A stretch of 64,000 nt of DNA, from positions 1,017,380-1,081,379 of the forward strand of contig NW_022985437.1 of assembly GCF_010093595.1 (NCBI RefSeq), read 5' to 3'. Shown piece after piece: positions 21,983-32,529 of the stretch; position 1 is the stretch's first letter; the number at the start of each line of letters is the position of its first letter. The notes below the pieces were generated by a model. The model saw nothing but the letters and a program-made list of their open reading frames with translations, was not told the DNA's origin and searched no databases. The position numbers and the translations under genes are program-made. The stretch is from Mytilinidion resinicola. Its lineage: Eukaryota; Ascomycota; Dothideomycetes; Mytilinidiales; Mytilinidiaceae.

Positions 21983-22683
21983 TCACATGACCATACATTC
22001 GGTGGGAGCTGTCCTACCACCCTTCTCGGTAGTAGTCTTGGCTGCGGTCCTGGCAACATCCTCCAAGACTTGTGGACACAGTTCCCCAGTGAGAGCGCTG
22101 CACTCCGCATAGCGATCACACATCATCTCTTGGGCAACATTCAGTGCCTCCTGGGGCATGACGCTGACGCCGAGCTTGCCGGCTTTTTTCTCCTCTTCTT
22201 TCCATTCCACTCGCAGGTCTCGCTTCAGACCGAGGACCATGACTGGTAATAGCTCGTCGTAGTTATAATGGGCCTCGACGAAATTCTTCCAACGCGTTTT
22301 CAGCGAGTGCAAAGTGGAGCGATTCGATATGTCGAAGCAAAGAATGATAAAAGACGGCTTGAGGAGGGTGTAGTTGTTCGGCGACGCAGTATCGTAGAAG
22401 CAGAAGCGGTATGGCCGGTTGTACATGGTTATGTTGAAGGTGAATGGCTGGTCGCCGTCTCGCAAGACGGGTAGCTCATACGGGGGTAGCGACTCATGCT
22501 GAGGATGGATGCCGAGAGTCAGTCGTCTGATTACAATTAGCCCTTGGATTGTATCAGAATTGCTTCTCTGAAGAGATGAATGAAGCCTTGGGAACAGACG
22601 GAAACGTACGAGAGGAAGGTCGACTTACCAACTTCTGCATCGCCCAGAAGAAGGATAGTGACCTCGGGAGAGTCGGCGTCCAT
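21983..22683 (-). CDS. Divergent Ras/Rho-superfamily small GTPase
   Basis: Exons (minus) 22683-22610 and 22526-21983 with an 83-base intron whose join restores FLSRLTLG (205 residues). The P-loop GDAEVGKS is at 14-21. The G3 region reads DTASP (70-74) where active GTPases have DTAGQ. G4 is LKRD (125-128) in place of NKxD, and G5 is SAL (168-170). The C-terminus CMVM is a CAAX box, predicting farnesylation and membrane attachment. Order and length fit the superfamily. The missing Gly and Gln of G3 suggest poor or altered GTP hydrolysis. Specific Rho or Ras subfamily not assigned. Confidence 0.8.
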
Positions 22684-23659
22684 AGCTATGCGGTTAATGG
22701 AGTGGGACAGAGCTCGTAAAAGCGTATCTTGACTTCATTCTGGCGACGCTTTTCTTGGTGGTGGCCCTGGGCACCGGCAAGAGTTGCTTGGTGGGGCGCT
22801 TGGCATCAAAACGCGGGATCCCCGGACCCTGGAACCCGGGCAGTGGATGAATGCATCTACATGCACTTCGCCAAGGACTGAGACCAGATGTGGCCTACTA
22901 ACATGGCATGACTGGGAACGTGATCTCAATAATGTATGCAGACGATGATCTGGTAGACGATAGCACTCGATCCGGGCCCATGAATCGCGATGGATCTGGC
23001 CCCTCTGCTCCGGCCTCGTTCGCTCGCGGCAGATTGGGCTCATTTGACAGTGGCACCACGGCCAGACGGCGTGGGATTTGATGTGCTCAAGTCTGGTACA
23101 GCGCGATTAGATCTTGCAGGTGTGCAGGTGCACCTGGGCACTCGGAGGACCACGGTAACGGAGCACGGCGGGACAGAGGCCAGGAGGCACGTCGACTCGG
23201 AGCGTGGCTCCAGCCCTATGCGGCATGCGCGCAGGGAGATCGGGGCCAGTTCGGGCGGCCGTGGCGGGGCGCTCATTGGTGTGGCGGGCACACGGGTGGA
23301 ATGCGGCTTGATTCGAGGGGTCTTCTAGCCCGTGTCCCTGCTTCTGGGCACAACCCACATGACGGCCGAGCAAACGCCCTTTGCCTCGAAGCGCCCGTCC
23401 CAGCTCGAACGCTGCACCCTCCACTCCTTTCTCCACCTCTGTCCGGTGCTGCTGCACATCCTCTTGCATCGTCGCGGCTGCCCCTTCAGCCTCCAGCCGA
23501 CCGTGTTGCTCTGCTGCCAAGCTGAGACCAGTGCAGGGGACCGACGGCTTCCCCGAGTGCCTGCACCACCTCCACGACTCCAGCCAACCCGTGTCACAAC
23601 TCCTCGCCGAGTCGGGACATGTCTCTGTTGAGACTGTTTGCTACCGTACAATCACCACC
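22684..23659. other. GC-rich divergent intergenic region
   Basis: Shared upstream region of the GTPase (minus) and the Ser/Pro-rich gene (plus). GC-rich open frames on both strands are low-complexity and not supported as genes. Confidence 0.35.
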
Positions 23660-24844
23660 ATGAGCCCCTTCATCACCGCCGACCAGTCTATGCCCGGCCC
23701 GTATCCCGCGACCAGACCCACCACTCCTCCCCACGACCCAACCTCCCGCCTCGACGCCACTCCCGCCCTCACCACAGTCAACGAGAAGACCATGCCCGCC
23801 TCATCCATCTCCGATCTACCAGTCCTGCAGGCCGGCTTGAATGCCACCCTCGAGGGCAGAGCTTCGCGGGCCCTCCCACAGCCCCAAACGCCCACAGCGC
23901 CGGCTCCGAAAGTGGCACGTATTGTGAGAGAAGAGCCAGAGGACCTACCGGAACTTCACCAACCACGCCCTTCTACTCCCAGGGAGCAGACGGATCCCAT
24001 GCCAGATGCTCTCCTCCACGCTACACTCCACCCTCGCCCGCGAAACCGCTCTCCCTACTCTCGCAGCCACCTCCGCTCGCAGTCCAGCTCCAGCTTGCTC
24101 AGTGCACCGCCAATGACCCGAGCTCATTCACTCCCGAGCGTCATCAACACGGTCGGCAGTCTCTCCTTCTCACCCGCTCGACCCTCTAGTCCCCTACGGT
24201 CCCCAGCTCGCTCTCGCAGCCCCTTCAAAGCTTCCGACGAGACATACAGCCACTCTGGCGCGCCCAGCGTGTGCGACATCTCGGAAGACGCCGAGCTCCA
24301 GCTCACTCCGCGCGGTTCAGCAGCCGACAAGATGCCGCCGCTCATCTCCTTCCATAGCACCACGTTGCCTCGCAATCGTCGCCGACCCGCTTCGCCGCTC
24401 TACCAGGTCTCCAATGTGCCCTTCGGCAGTGCTCCCACCAGCACTCCGACATCCACCCACTCATCCCCGCTTCTCTCGGCTACAAAGTTCAACGAGCCAT
24501 TCCCCTCAACCTCCCAATACAGCAGCTCCTATTCCTCCTCAGTTCCGTCCACGCCAACTTCCATGCGTTCCCGCAGCCCCAGCATCTCCTCGCTCGAGAC
24601 CATACCTGATTCACCGGACGCGGAGGAAGAAGCGATAGAGGCCGACCGCATTGCGAAGCTCAAGGCTGCAGCCGACGCCGAAAGCGCAGCAGCAGATCCA
24701 CTGCGTCGGGGCAGCCTGGACGTCCCCGGCGAGACGAGGACTCTCCGATTCGGCAAGCGCGACGCGCGAAAGAGATGGAGCGTATGCGGTGCCGAGCGGC
24801 GGGGCGACCTGGACCTGGAGACGATTTGGGAGTCAGCAGATTGA
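23660..24844 (+). CDS. Intrinsically disordered Ser/Pro-rich protein
   Basis: 394 residues from ATG 23660 (MSPFITADQSMPG); the open frame extends upstream, but that part is UTR-like. Almost entirely Ser, Pro, Thr and Arg, with SPxR/SP repeats (RSPARSRSPF) typical of proline-directed kinase targets. The only ordered-looking part is the last 80 residues: a short acidic helix (DAEEEAIEADRIAKLKAAAD), then FGKRDARKRWSVCGAERRG and a final DLDLETIWESAD. That C-terminal block looks like the conserved element. No function is recognised. Confidence 0.7.
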   Translation: MSPFITADQSMPGPYPATRPTTPPHDPTSRLDATPALTTVNEKTMPASSISDLPVLQAGLNATLEGRASRALPQPQTPTAPAPKVARIVREEPEDLPELHQPRPSTPREQTDPMPDALLHATLHPRPRNRSPYSRSHLRSQSSSSLLSAPPMTRAHSLPSVINTVGSLSFSPARPSSPLRSPARSRSPFKASDETYSHSGAPSVCDISEDAELQLTPRGSAADKMPPLISFHSTTLPRNRRRPASPLYQVSNVPFGSAPTSTPTSTHSSPLLSATKFNEPFPSTSQYSSSYSSSVPSTPTSMRSRSPSISSLETIPDSPDAEEEAIEADRIAKLKAAADAESAAADPLRRGSLDVPGETRTLRFGKRDARKRWSVCGAERRGDLDLETIWESAD

Positions 24845-26025
24845 GCACCCAACAGGGTCTCAGGATCGTGGAACCTGTCTCTACTTCCAATCCCGGATCA
24901 TGCGCGAGAACGTCACCTCCTCTTGTTCCCTATCACAAAACACCACCGAGCACCTTCAATCATCAGAGCTCACGCTCACGCTCACATCATTGCATTCACC
25001 TGGCGTTATCAACTCCTCCGTGTCCAGATTCCCAAGACTCTATTCCCTGTTTTCTCTTTCATCCTGTCACGGTCCCTTTTCTTTTCAAATCACTTGCATA
25101 CATCTCGGCGTCCTGCGTTGGAAACACTTTGACCAGCAAAAACTATGTTTCCAGTCTTTGCTTTTGCAGTTTTTGCATCTTTTGCGTGCTCCGTACAGTA
25201 CCATACCATGATACCCCCCGTTCGCTGTGGTGGAATGCGAGAATCAAGGGGATGTTGGAGCTTGGGTTGGAGTTTGTTCTTTCCGCGAGAGAGAGAGAGA
25301 GAATCAACGGGCGTCACTGGTGCTCTGGATGCATACGACTCTGTTTGTTGGGTAGGCTACAGACTACAAACTACGTCCGCTGAATATGTATGTAGTCGTT
25401 GCAGATGGCAATCGATTCGTGTGGAACATCACAGATACATATATACAATACGAAACCGCCACTGCAATACGTGGCTCTTACGATATTCCTGGTCCCTGTG
25501 CGATGAAGTGAACGAGTGTGTGAGTCTTCACTGAAATTGTATTGAGTTCCTGATGCATACATAGCTCTCACGAGCGCTTCTGATGCTTGCTGAATGAAGT
25601 GAACGAGTGTATGAGTCCTTCAATGAGTCTCCATTGAGCTTGCTGGCTGAACAGCATGAACTAATTCTACAATTCTAGATACCGCAATATGCAAAACCAG
25701 CAACCCCACCCTCCAACCCCCTCCCAAAAAAACCCCCAAAAAAAAAAGCGCCGCCGGGCCATACCGATCCGTTTATGCAACCAACCCGTTCTGTATCCCG
25801 AAATCTACGATGCGAATGCAGGCGTGTAAATAGCGTGCCGTGATTCTGACGAACTATCCAACCCATGCGGAAAATCCAGTCAGCCCAAGAGCAAGTGCCT
25901 GAGCCAAGCCGGTCCCAAAAATCCCGTGACGCCGCTCACGTGCCCAAGACGGAGAAGGGTGACGTCTCCTCCCAACGAACTTCTTTTACAGTGAAATATA
26001 CCTAGGACACGCTCTTGTGTCTGTT
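24845..26025. other. Intergenic region with direct repeat and simple tracts
   Basis: Between two convergent genes. Contains a (GA)n tract near 25283, an A/C homopolymer cluster near 25725-25750 and the imperfect direct repeat listed separately. No gene recognised. Confidence 0.4.
25503..25622. repeat. Imperfect direct repeat, two ~29-base units
   Basis: ATGAAGTGAACGAGTGTGTG (from 25503) recurs as ATGAAGTGAACGAGTGTATG (from 25594). Both run on into GAGTC..TTCA, and the units start 91 bases apart. A small local duplication. Confidence 0.6.
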
Positions 26026-27824
26026 CTAGTCGTCTATGTCGCTTGAGTCGCTTCCGGCCTCTAGCTTCTTCCGCCTTTCTTCGTCCATCTCTTTGTATGT
26101 TGCATGGCTGAGCAATCCAAACGCGCCGATGATAAGAAGACCGCCCACGATGGCGGCCGGGGTGAGAGGGGTGTTGAGGGGCTCTGGGAGGAGCTGGTCG
26201 ACGATGGCGACGATGAAGATGGTGAGCAGGGCGGCGACGGAGGAGAGGACGGGGGAGGTGAGGGAGATGAGGACGAGGAAGGAGCCGGAGAAAGCTGCGC
26301 ACATGTGTTAATCAGGGGGCTAAGGGGAGTGGTAGGAGGGTAAGTAAGACTCACTTGCGTTGGCGAGGACGCTGATAGCCATCATCCAGGCCGCTTCACC
26401 GCGAGGCAGCGCAAATTCCTCCAGTCCGGTGTAGTTCATAATAGGCAGCGGGATCCATAGGATGCAGAGCGTAAAGCATCCGATCAGCGAGCCGAAGAAG
26501 TTGGCGAATATCATGCCCCGGCCTGGACTGCAGCCATCAGGGGGACATGCGAGCTTCTTGTAGAGCACCTCGTAGAAGCCGTATAGCACACTGCCGACTC
26601 CAATGATCAGGTTCCCGAGGGCGCGATTTTCTGCCTCGTGGGAGGGCGGTGACTTGTCTCCACCAGCTCCACCGCCAGATTTGCTTCCGTGCTTTGCGGG
26701 AGAAGTGTCGCCGTATGCAACGACAAAGACACCAATAATAGCAATGGCCACGGCAACAACTTTAGAAAGGCGGAGTTGTTCGTGTAGTAGTGGGATGCTG
26801 AAAGCGTAGGCGAAGAAAGCGGAACAGTTGTATATAGCGGTGAGGTCGCTTGCGGTGGTCAGGTTGACGGCAACGTACCAGCTTCCCCCGGCCACGGTGA
26901 GGGCACAGGTCACGAAAGTGGTCATTTTGAGCATATAAGGGACAGGAGAGGACTGAGACGCGCGGACGGACGGGTGGAGAGTGCCGTGCTCGACCATAAG
27001 GGCAGTCTGGCGGAGTATCTGAAGGTGCCGCCGCCAGAAGGTGTTCCACGGCATGTTCCATTTTTGGAGTCGGAGAATTAGGAGTTGAAAAGGCCAGAGG
27101 AGAACCCAAGAGCCGTGGGTGAGATATCTGAGTTTAGAATGTATATATTAGCATTGAAGAGGGGATTATGCGAGTGGTTGCAGCCGCATCTGAGGTCGTT
27201 TGAGGCCACTCACAGCATGCAATACGGCTTGTTCCATTTAAGCTGGTGCTGGATGTACACGGCCGTCTCAGTCTGCACCGTGAAGCTGACCAGACTCAAC
27301 GACAAAAATATAGCGGCATATATGTATTTCCTCCGCGTCTCAAATGAGGCCTGCGACTCTGGGTCTCGCTCGTGAAAGGTGGACCGCCTAGAGAGGCCGC
27401 CTGGCCGTGCGAGAGAGTCGAAGTCCGGGGCATCGTCCTTGGAGGCTAGGAGCGGTTGACGATGTGACCGGCTGTGGTCAGCGCGGTCGTACGAGGGGCG
27501 CAGGTCGGAGGGCATGTCTGGGTCGTCGACGTCTTGGTCATTCCAGTCCTCGAAATCGAGGTCACTGTCAGATTCGTTGTCCCCTTGAAGGACACCTGGT
27601 TCTTTGGCTTGGCTCGCGGAAGGCCACTCCTGCGGGTGCGGGAGGTCTGAAAAGGGCGACGAGGTCTCTGAGAGCTGCCGTGACGAAGGCTGGGAGACTA
27701 TCACCGGGGAGCTGAAGCGATCGGACGAGGCTGCGTCGTCGGGGTGTGGATGGCGCTCCGGAGGGTGGAGAGACGAGCGAGGATGCGACTTTGTCTTCTG
27801 GAGCGGGATGTCGTCGGCAGGCAT
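26026..27824 (-). CDS. DMT-superfamily transporter (EamA/SLC35F-like)
   Basis: Exons (minus) 27824-27214, 27127-26355 and 26294-26026; introns of 86 and 60 bases (550 residues). The N-terminal 160 residues are a hydrophilic Ser/Asp-rich cytosolic tail. About ten transmembrane helices follow, starting at YIYAAIFLSLSLVSF. An EamA-type half is seen in SDLTAIYNCSAFFAYAFSIP and the next helix VVAVAIAIIGVFVVAYGD. A second half starts at LGNLIIGVGSVLYGFYEVLY, and the C-terminus is charged (KKLEAGSDSSDIDD). Fungal relatives include vacuolar and Golgi membrane transporters (THI74/SLC35F5-like). Substrate not readable. Confidence 0.85.
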
Positions 27825-28405
27825 GCAAGCGAGTCACAGAGCACTTGGCAATGGCAGGCGGCTATAAAGAGTGTGGGTGCGGATTCAGATCAGGAGTGGT
27901 GTTGAAGGCCATGAGGACGCGGCACCCGCCTGTTCACCCTTGACGTCTATGTAGGCTTAGTCTGTGCATAGTTCTAGTGTGGAGAACCTGGTGATTGCCA
28001 CGCCCAGCCCCAGCGTCTCAACGACGTCCACGGCACGGGGCTCAGGGTTCTCTATGACATTGTATTCAAGGAAGCAATGTATCTCCATCTCGCTGCGATG
28101 CTCCCGGGGTGGTCTGGCGTGCAGCCATGCCATTTCTGTGCCCCCACGGTGACTCTAGCTGAGATCCGTAAGCAGGCAAAACCTATCGCCGCGGACTTTC
28201 GACGCTGTGAGGGCGTGAGAGCGTTGGGACCCGTTCACTGATTATCTCCGGCTGTTGCTGTACTCTGCCGGCTTAGAAATGTAGACACCACGCTGTGCAG
28301 CTCAAGACGCCTTTGTCGTCGGGTATAAGTGTCGCTCTTCCTTAATAGCAATGCAATCATCGCAATTTCATCAAATCTCTGCCTCAGGTTCATCAGTCCG
28401 GCATC
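27825..28405. other. Divergent promoter region
   Basis: 581 bases between the transporter (minus) and the aldo-keto reductase (plus). A TATA-like GGGTATAAGT lies at about 28320-28329, some 80 bases before the reductase start. No gene seen. Confidence 0.4.
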
Positions 28406-29901
28406 ATGTCTCAGATCTCAAAACCACGAGTTATCCTCGGTCTGATGACCATGGGTACGTGTCCCCGTATTGCACCACAGACCATACCCACGAACTCACT
28501 TCTGTAGGCCCTGATGAGTCTGCCGGTGCCCGTATCACAGACCTCGCCGAGTTCAAAAAGGCCTTGGACTACTTTCAGGCTCAAGGCTACAACGAAATTG
28601 ACACCGCCCGCATCTATGTCGGCGGTAAGCAGGAAGCGTTCACGAAAGAGGCGGGCTGGAAAGAGCGTGGTCTTAAGATTGCAACCAAATGGTTTCCCCT
28701 GCAACCCGGAGACCATAAGGGAGCGACGGTCAAGGAACAGTTGAACAAGAGCTTGGCAGAACTGGGCACAGATTCAGTGGACATCTTCTATCTACATGCT
28801 GCTGATAGGGCGGTTCCGGTATGCCATCGCCAATTTGTAGATACCTTCTTTAGTACTGATGTCCAGTAGTTCGAGGAAACTCTCAGAGCCGTAAATGATT
28901 TATACAAAGAAAGCAAATTCAAGCAACTCGGTCTCAGCAACTACACAGCCTACGAGGTCGCCGAGATTGTGATGACTTGCAAAGAGCATGGGTGGGTCCG
29001 CCCAACCATATACCAAGCCATCTACAATGCCATAAGTAAGCACCCCCCTTTCAATCGACTCTGATTTCCCCTATCTTGACACGCGGGGCATGGAAAAGGT
29101 GGCACACTAATTATAGAACAAGCTGTCTCGTGTGTACACTGGTCTGCCACTGCTTGGGTTGCTTCAATATATTTTCAGGAATTTAAAGAAGATAGCTGCA
29201 CTTCACCTTGGGCTATGTGGAAACTTGTTGTAGCACTTCCTGCAGTGGTAAACAGGTGTACACACGGGCAGAGTACTTGATGAGTATGCCACTTTTCTCG
29301 TGCCTAGCATGCCTGAGTCCATCCTTCAATGTCCAAGTGTCTACGTTTGCTCTATCCAAACAATTTCCTGATATTTACAGCCCGCACCATCGAACTCGAA
29401 CTCGTCCCCTGCCTTCGCCGCTACTCCATCTCCCTCGTAATCTACAACCCCATCGCCGGCGGTCTCTTCTCCGGCAAGATCAAATCCGCCTCCACCACCC
29501 CCATCGACGGCCGCTTCGGCAACACTGCCAGCACCATGGGCGGTATGTATCGCTGGCGTTACTTCAAAGACCAGACCTTCGCAGCCCTCGCACTACTAGA
29601 ACCCATCGTCGCCAAGCATAATCTTAGCATGCTGGAGGTCGCGTTCCGGTGGCTGGTGCATCACTCTGTGTTGCGGATGGGGACGGTGGAGAAGGAGGGT
29701 GATGGGATCATCATGGGGATCAGTAGCTTCAAGCAGCTGGAGATGAATCTGGAGTTTTGTGAGAGGGGGCCGCTGCCGGAGGAGGTGGTGGAGGCATTAG
29801 AGCAAGCATGGCAGCTGACGAGTGCGACGGCGCCGACGTATTGGCACAAGGAGTTGACATATGAGTACGATGTGCAGAAGGAGCTCTTCGGGGAGGGTTG
29901 A
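28406..29901 (+). CDS. Aldo-keto reductase, AKR7 (aflatoxin aldehyde reductase)-like
   Basis: Four exons: 28406-28454, 28508-28818, 28870-29035 and 29381-29901 (348 residues). The catalytic tetrad is visible: Asp and Tyr in EIDTARIYVGG, Lys in IATKWFP and His in FYLHAADR. NADPH-binding segments follow (LGLSNYTAYEVAEI, YNPIAGGLFSGK, GIIMGISSFKQLEMNL). AKR7 enzymes reduce reactive aldehydes. Introns 1 and 2 are about 50 bases; intron 3 is 345 bases because it houses a MITE-like element (29098-29292). Exon 4 starts after TTTACAG and restores NAITRTIELELVPC. Confidence 0.88.
29098..29292. mobile_element. MITE-like element, copy 1 (deleted form), inside AKR intron
   Basis: 195 bases bounded by imperfect terminal inverted repeats (GGTGGCACACT at the left, AGTATGCCAC at the right). 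From ATAGAACAAGCTG (about 29114) to the right end it matches copy 2 at 46921-47084 over about 165-180 bases with scattered substitutions and small indels. Shared blocks include CTGCCACTGCTTGGGTTGCT and AGTACTTGATGAGT. No coding capacity. It lacks the left arm present in copy 2. No target-site duplication is certain. Confidence 0.7.
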
Positions 29902-31063
29902 GCGTGTCTTACATGGTGCCCAATTCTTGGTCATAGGCGAAGGTGACAGCTGTGAAGGCGTCGAACGGTCAGTAAAATGAAAACAACGCATAAAAGTATT
30001 CCTCTCCCGTGATATCGAGTCGACGCGTCGCGGAGGATTCCGCGAGAAGCCACGTGCTCTGCCACAATTTTTCATCTGTGGCTTAACAGTGCGCACGAGT
30101 GAGTCCATATATTTGGGTTAATTCTACCAATCCCCAACTAATTTGAGCAGCAGGTTGGTCGGCGCAGTTGGTTCCGCACAAAGTAAGTACAACAACCTGC
30201 AAAGGCTGTGAGTTCGAATCCAGCCCTTGTCAGGAGTCGACATTATGGTTATTTCCTATAGATTCGACTGAAAAGTCGCGCGGAAATGTAAGTCCTCGCG
30301 GAAGTAAAACCGTCCGGGGTTTTCTACACCCTCCATCGGGAGGGTGATCTTTTTGCTTTTTGAATATCTTTTAAACGTGTCGCACGGAAGGAAAGCTAGC
30401 GCGGTGTAAAGCGTCGACGGGGAGTTCTCCGCGATAGCCCAACACTGTTTACCTGTTCACGTGCCCCTGGGCTCGAACTGCGCTCGGAGCAAAATATTAG
30501 CCCTTTGCAAGAAAAATCAATGATCTGGAGAGACCCCATTTCAGTAGTGGCTACATCCTCCCCGGAGGAACGTAGCGCTTTGCTCCTTTAATATGCTTTT
30601 AGGCCGGCATTGCTAGTAATATTCAAGAATCAAAACTATGTCAAACAGCGGTCAGCCGCTCAATTGGGTTGTAGATGGCTGAGTGCGACAGTGTCAATAA
30701 GTCAATCCCCTTCGCTACGGAAGGTTGTTTTGAAATCGATGGGCTAGATTATCAATTCACAACCTCTTAGTCGCGTTGGCCCTAAAGTATTAACGTGTTG
30801 AGTACGTACCTATGCTGGCCAACTACACGCACAGCTCATCATGACACTCGTTTGTCTGCGTACCCAATGTGCTGTCAACATCTTCACTGTTGAACTTCAG
30901 GTACCTATATCTTCTGCTTCTGAGAAACTTATTCTCTCTTTTACAAGCTACATAAAATTACGCTCCAATATATCATATATCACTAGCATCCATCTATTTC
31001 AAACACCACACACTTTAGAATCCAAACATTCAACACTACCTTGGGAGCCTCCACTACTCCAAC
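29902..31063. other. Intergenic region with candidate Pol III RNA
   Basis: Contains the structured tRNA-like RNA candidate (30150-30354). GC-rich CGTCGACG-type motifs recur near 30018 and 30412. No protein gene recognised. Confidence 0.4.
30150..30354 (+). ncRNA. Candidate Pol III-transcribed structured RNA or tRNA-derived SINE
   Basis: Box A-like CGGCGCAGTTGG (about 30160) and box B-like GTTCGAATCC (about 30212) are spaced as in Pol III internal promoters. A run of five T (30350-30354) can terminate Pol III. Predicted stems are GCAGGTTG/CAACCTGC (30150-30157 with 30193-30200), GGCTG/CAGCC (30204-30208 with 30221-30225), CGACT-GAAA-AGTCG with a GNRA loop (30265-30278), and CACCCTCC/GGAGGGTG just before the T run. 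It does not fold as a normal tRNA: no acceptor pairing and a weak T stem. It may be a novel or divergent ncRNA, or a SINE. Confidence 0.45.
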
Positions 31064-32113
31064 ATGCCTCCCACAAGGTCTCCCACCATGTCGCCCTCTA
31101 GGACCGCATCTCTCCGATCACCTTCCCCCGTCTCCACCACCTCAATATCAACCACCATCAAGACCAGCCAGGCCATAACGCGCCTAGCAATCCTCCGCAC
31201 CACCACTCCAACAATCCACTCCATCACCACCGCCCTCTACGACTTCGACACCGCCCTCTCCACCTTCTCCGCCCAGCGAACCCTCCTCAGCACCCTTCGC
31301 TCAGAATACCAAGCCCAGCCCGAAGGCGCGATCGACCCCGACTCCCTTACCCTCACCACTCTCCTAGCTACGATACGCCTCCAGCCACAAGAACTCCCCG
31401 AGCCAGAAGTCCGCCTCATTCGGACACTCGCCCGTGGCCACGCTATCACGCTCGTCGCTGCCCTGTGCCGCGTGGAATATTATATCCAGTACATCATCGA
31501 CTGCCTCGGTACCCACTCCGCCTTGCGTACAAACGACACGCGCGACGGGCTCTTCACGGACGGCGGCAACGACCTCAGCGTTCTGGGGAAGGACGTAAAC
31601 CGCGTCAGACTCAGGAACATCTTGCGCATCTTGTCCAGCTCAACAGATGAGCTCCTCGCGCGGATCGTAAAGGCGGTGGAGGAAGACGAGGAGGTGGATG
31701 TCAAGGCAGAGTGGGTGGCAGAGTTCAAGACTGAGTCAGAGCAGGCCGGAAGGGTTGTGCAGCGGCTGAAGGAGGCGGTGGCGGTGTTTGAGACTATTGA
31801 GGTGGAGTGGGAGGGCGGCGAAGATCTGGATGTCGAGAGCCCGAGTAGTAGCGTTATTGGGGTGTCTGACGCTGGTAGCGACTATGGGTCGCGTGCTGGA
31901 AGGTCCCCGGACGCTCGGACGGCCAGCTGGCATGGGTCCGGTGAACAGAGTCCTGCGAGGTCTGCAGCAAGTGGGAAGTGTTATCTGTGCGGGAGGAGTC
32001 CTATGATGTCTCCGGTAGGCAGTGTGCACAGCTCGTACATACCCAGTAGTCCCTCTAGGTCACTGACGGGCAGTACATGCGCTTGTGGAGAAGATCATGT
32101 GGGAGTGATTTAA
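31064..32113 (+). CDS. Hypothetical protein, helical with Ser-rich C-terminus
   Basis: 349 residues, no intron. A Ser/Pro/Thr-rich N-terminus precedes a helical region (about 35-240) with heptad-like stretches (FDTALSTFSAQRTLLSTLRSE; DELLARIVKAVEEDEEV). The Ser-rich tail contains two CxC/CxxC-type motifs (KCYLCGRSP and TCACGEDH) that could bind one metal ion. Codon bias is strongly C-ending in the first half. Family not recognised. Confidence 0.65.
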   Translation: MPPTRSPTMSPSRTASLRSPSPVSTTSISTTIKTSQAITRLAILRTTTPTIHSITTALYDFDTALSTFSAQRTLLSTLRSEYQAQPEGAIDPDSLTLTTLLATIRLQPQELPEPEVRLIRTLARGHAITLVAALCRVEYYIQYIIDCLGTHSALRTNDTRDGLFTDGGNDLSVLGKDVNRVRLRNILRILSSSTDELLARIVKAVEEDEEVDVKAEWVAEFKTESEQAGRVVQRLKEAVAVFETIEVEWEGGEDLDVESPSSSVIGVSDAGSDYGSRAGRSPDARTASWHGSGEQSPARSAASGKCYLCGRSPMMSPVGSVHSSYIPSSPSRSLTGSTCACGEDHVGVI

Positions 32114-32529
32114 GCCTTGCTGAAGCTTAGGAAGGCAGTGGTGTTGACAACAGTATTGAGAGTAGGAGTGCTCCGAGTGACGGTCAAGTGGCTGGCAGGT
32201 ATCCAGCGACTGATCAAGTTCGGGTTTGCGAGGGTAATTTCGGAAAAATAGACTTTCTTTTACTCAGCGGCCAATTCAGGGGATATAGACTGTTATTTGT
32301 TTCATTGGAATATTCTTATGTAGCTCTAGGGAATATGCTGGCTAGATTCTGTTCGACTATGCTGATTTTCCTCCATCATAGCATAAAAGAATATAAGGGT
32401 ATATGTGGATACAAACATGAAAGCTTTGCTTTTTGACGAGGGTAGCGAAAGATAGAAAATATAAGCGTAGACGAGTTCGAGAGTGAGAGTACTAGTACCG
32501 ACTCCATGAAAAGCACTGTGGGACGAGAC
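32114..32529. other. Intergenic region
   Basis: 3' sides of convergent genes; nothing recognised. Confidence 0.3.

Noticed and set aside
23107..23520. GC-rich minus-strand frame upstream of the Ser/Pro-rich gene
   Set aside because: Low-complexity Arg/Gly/Ala composition and no splice or start support; typical of chance frames in GC-rich sequence.
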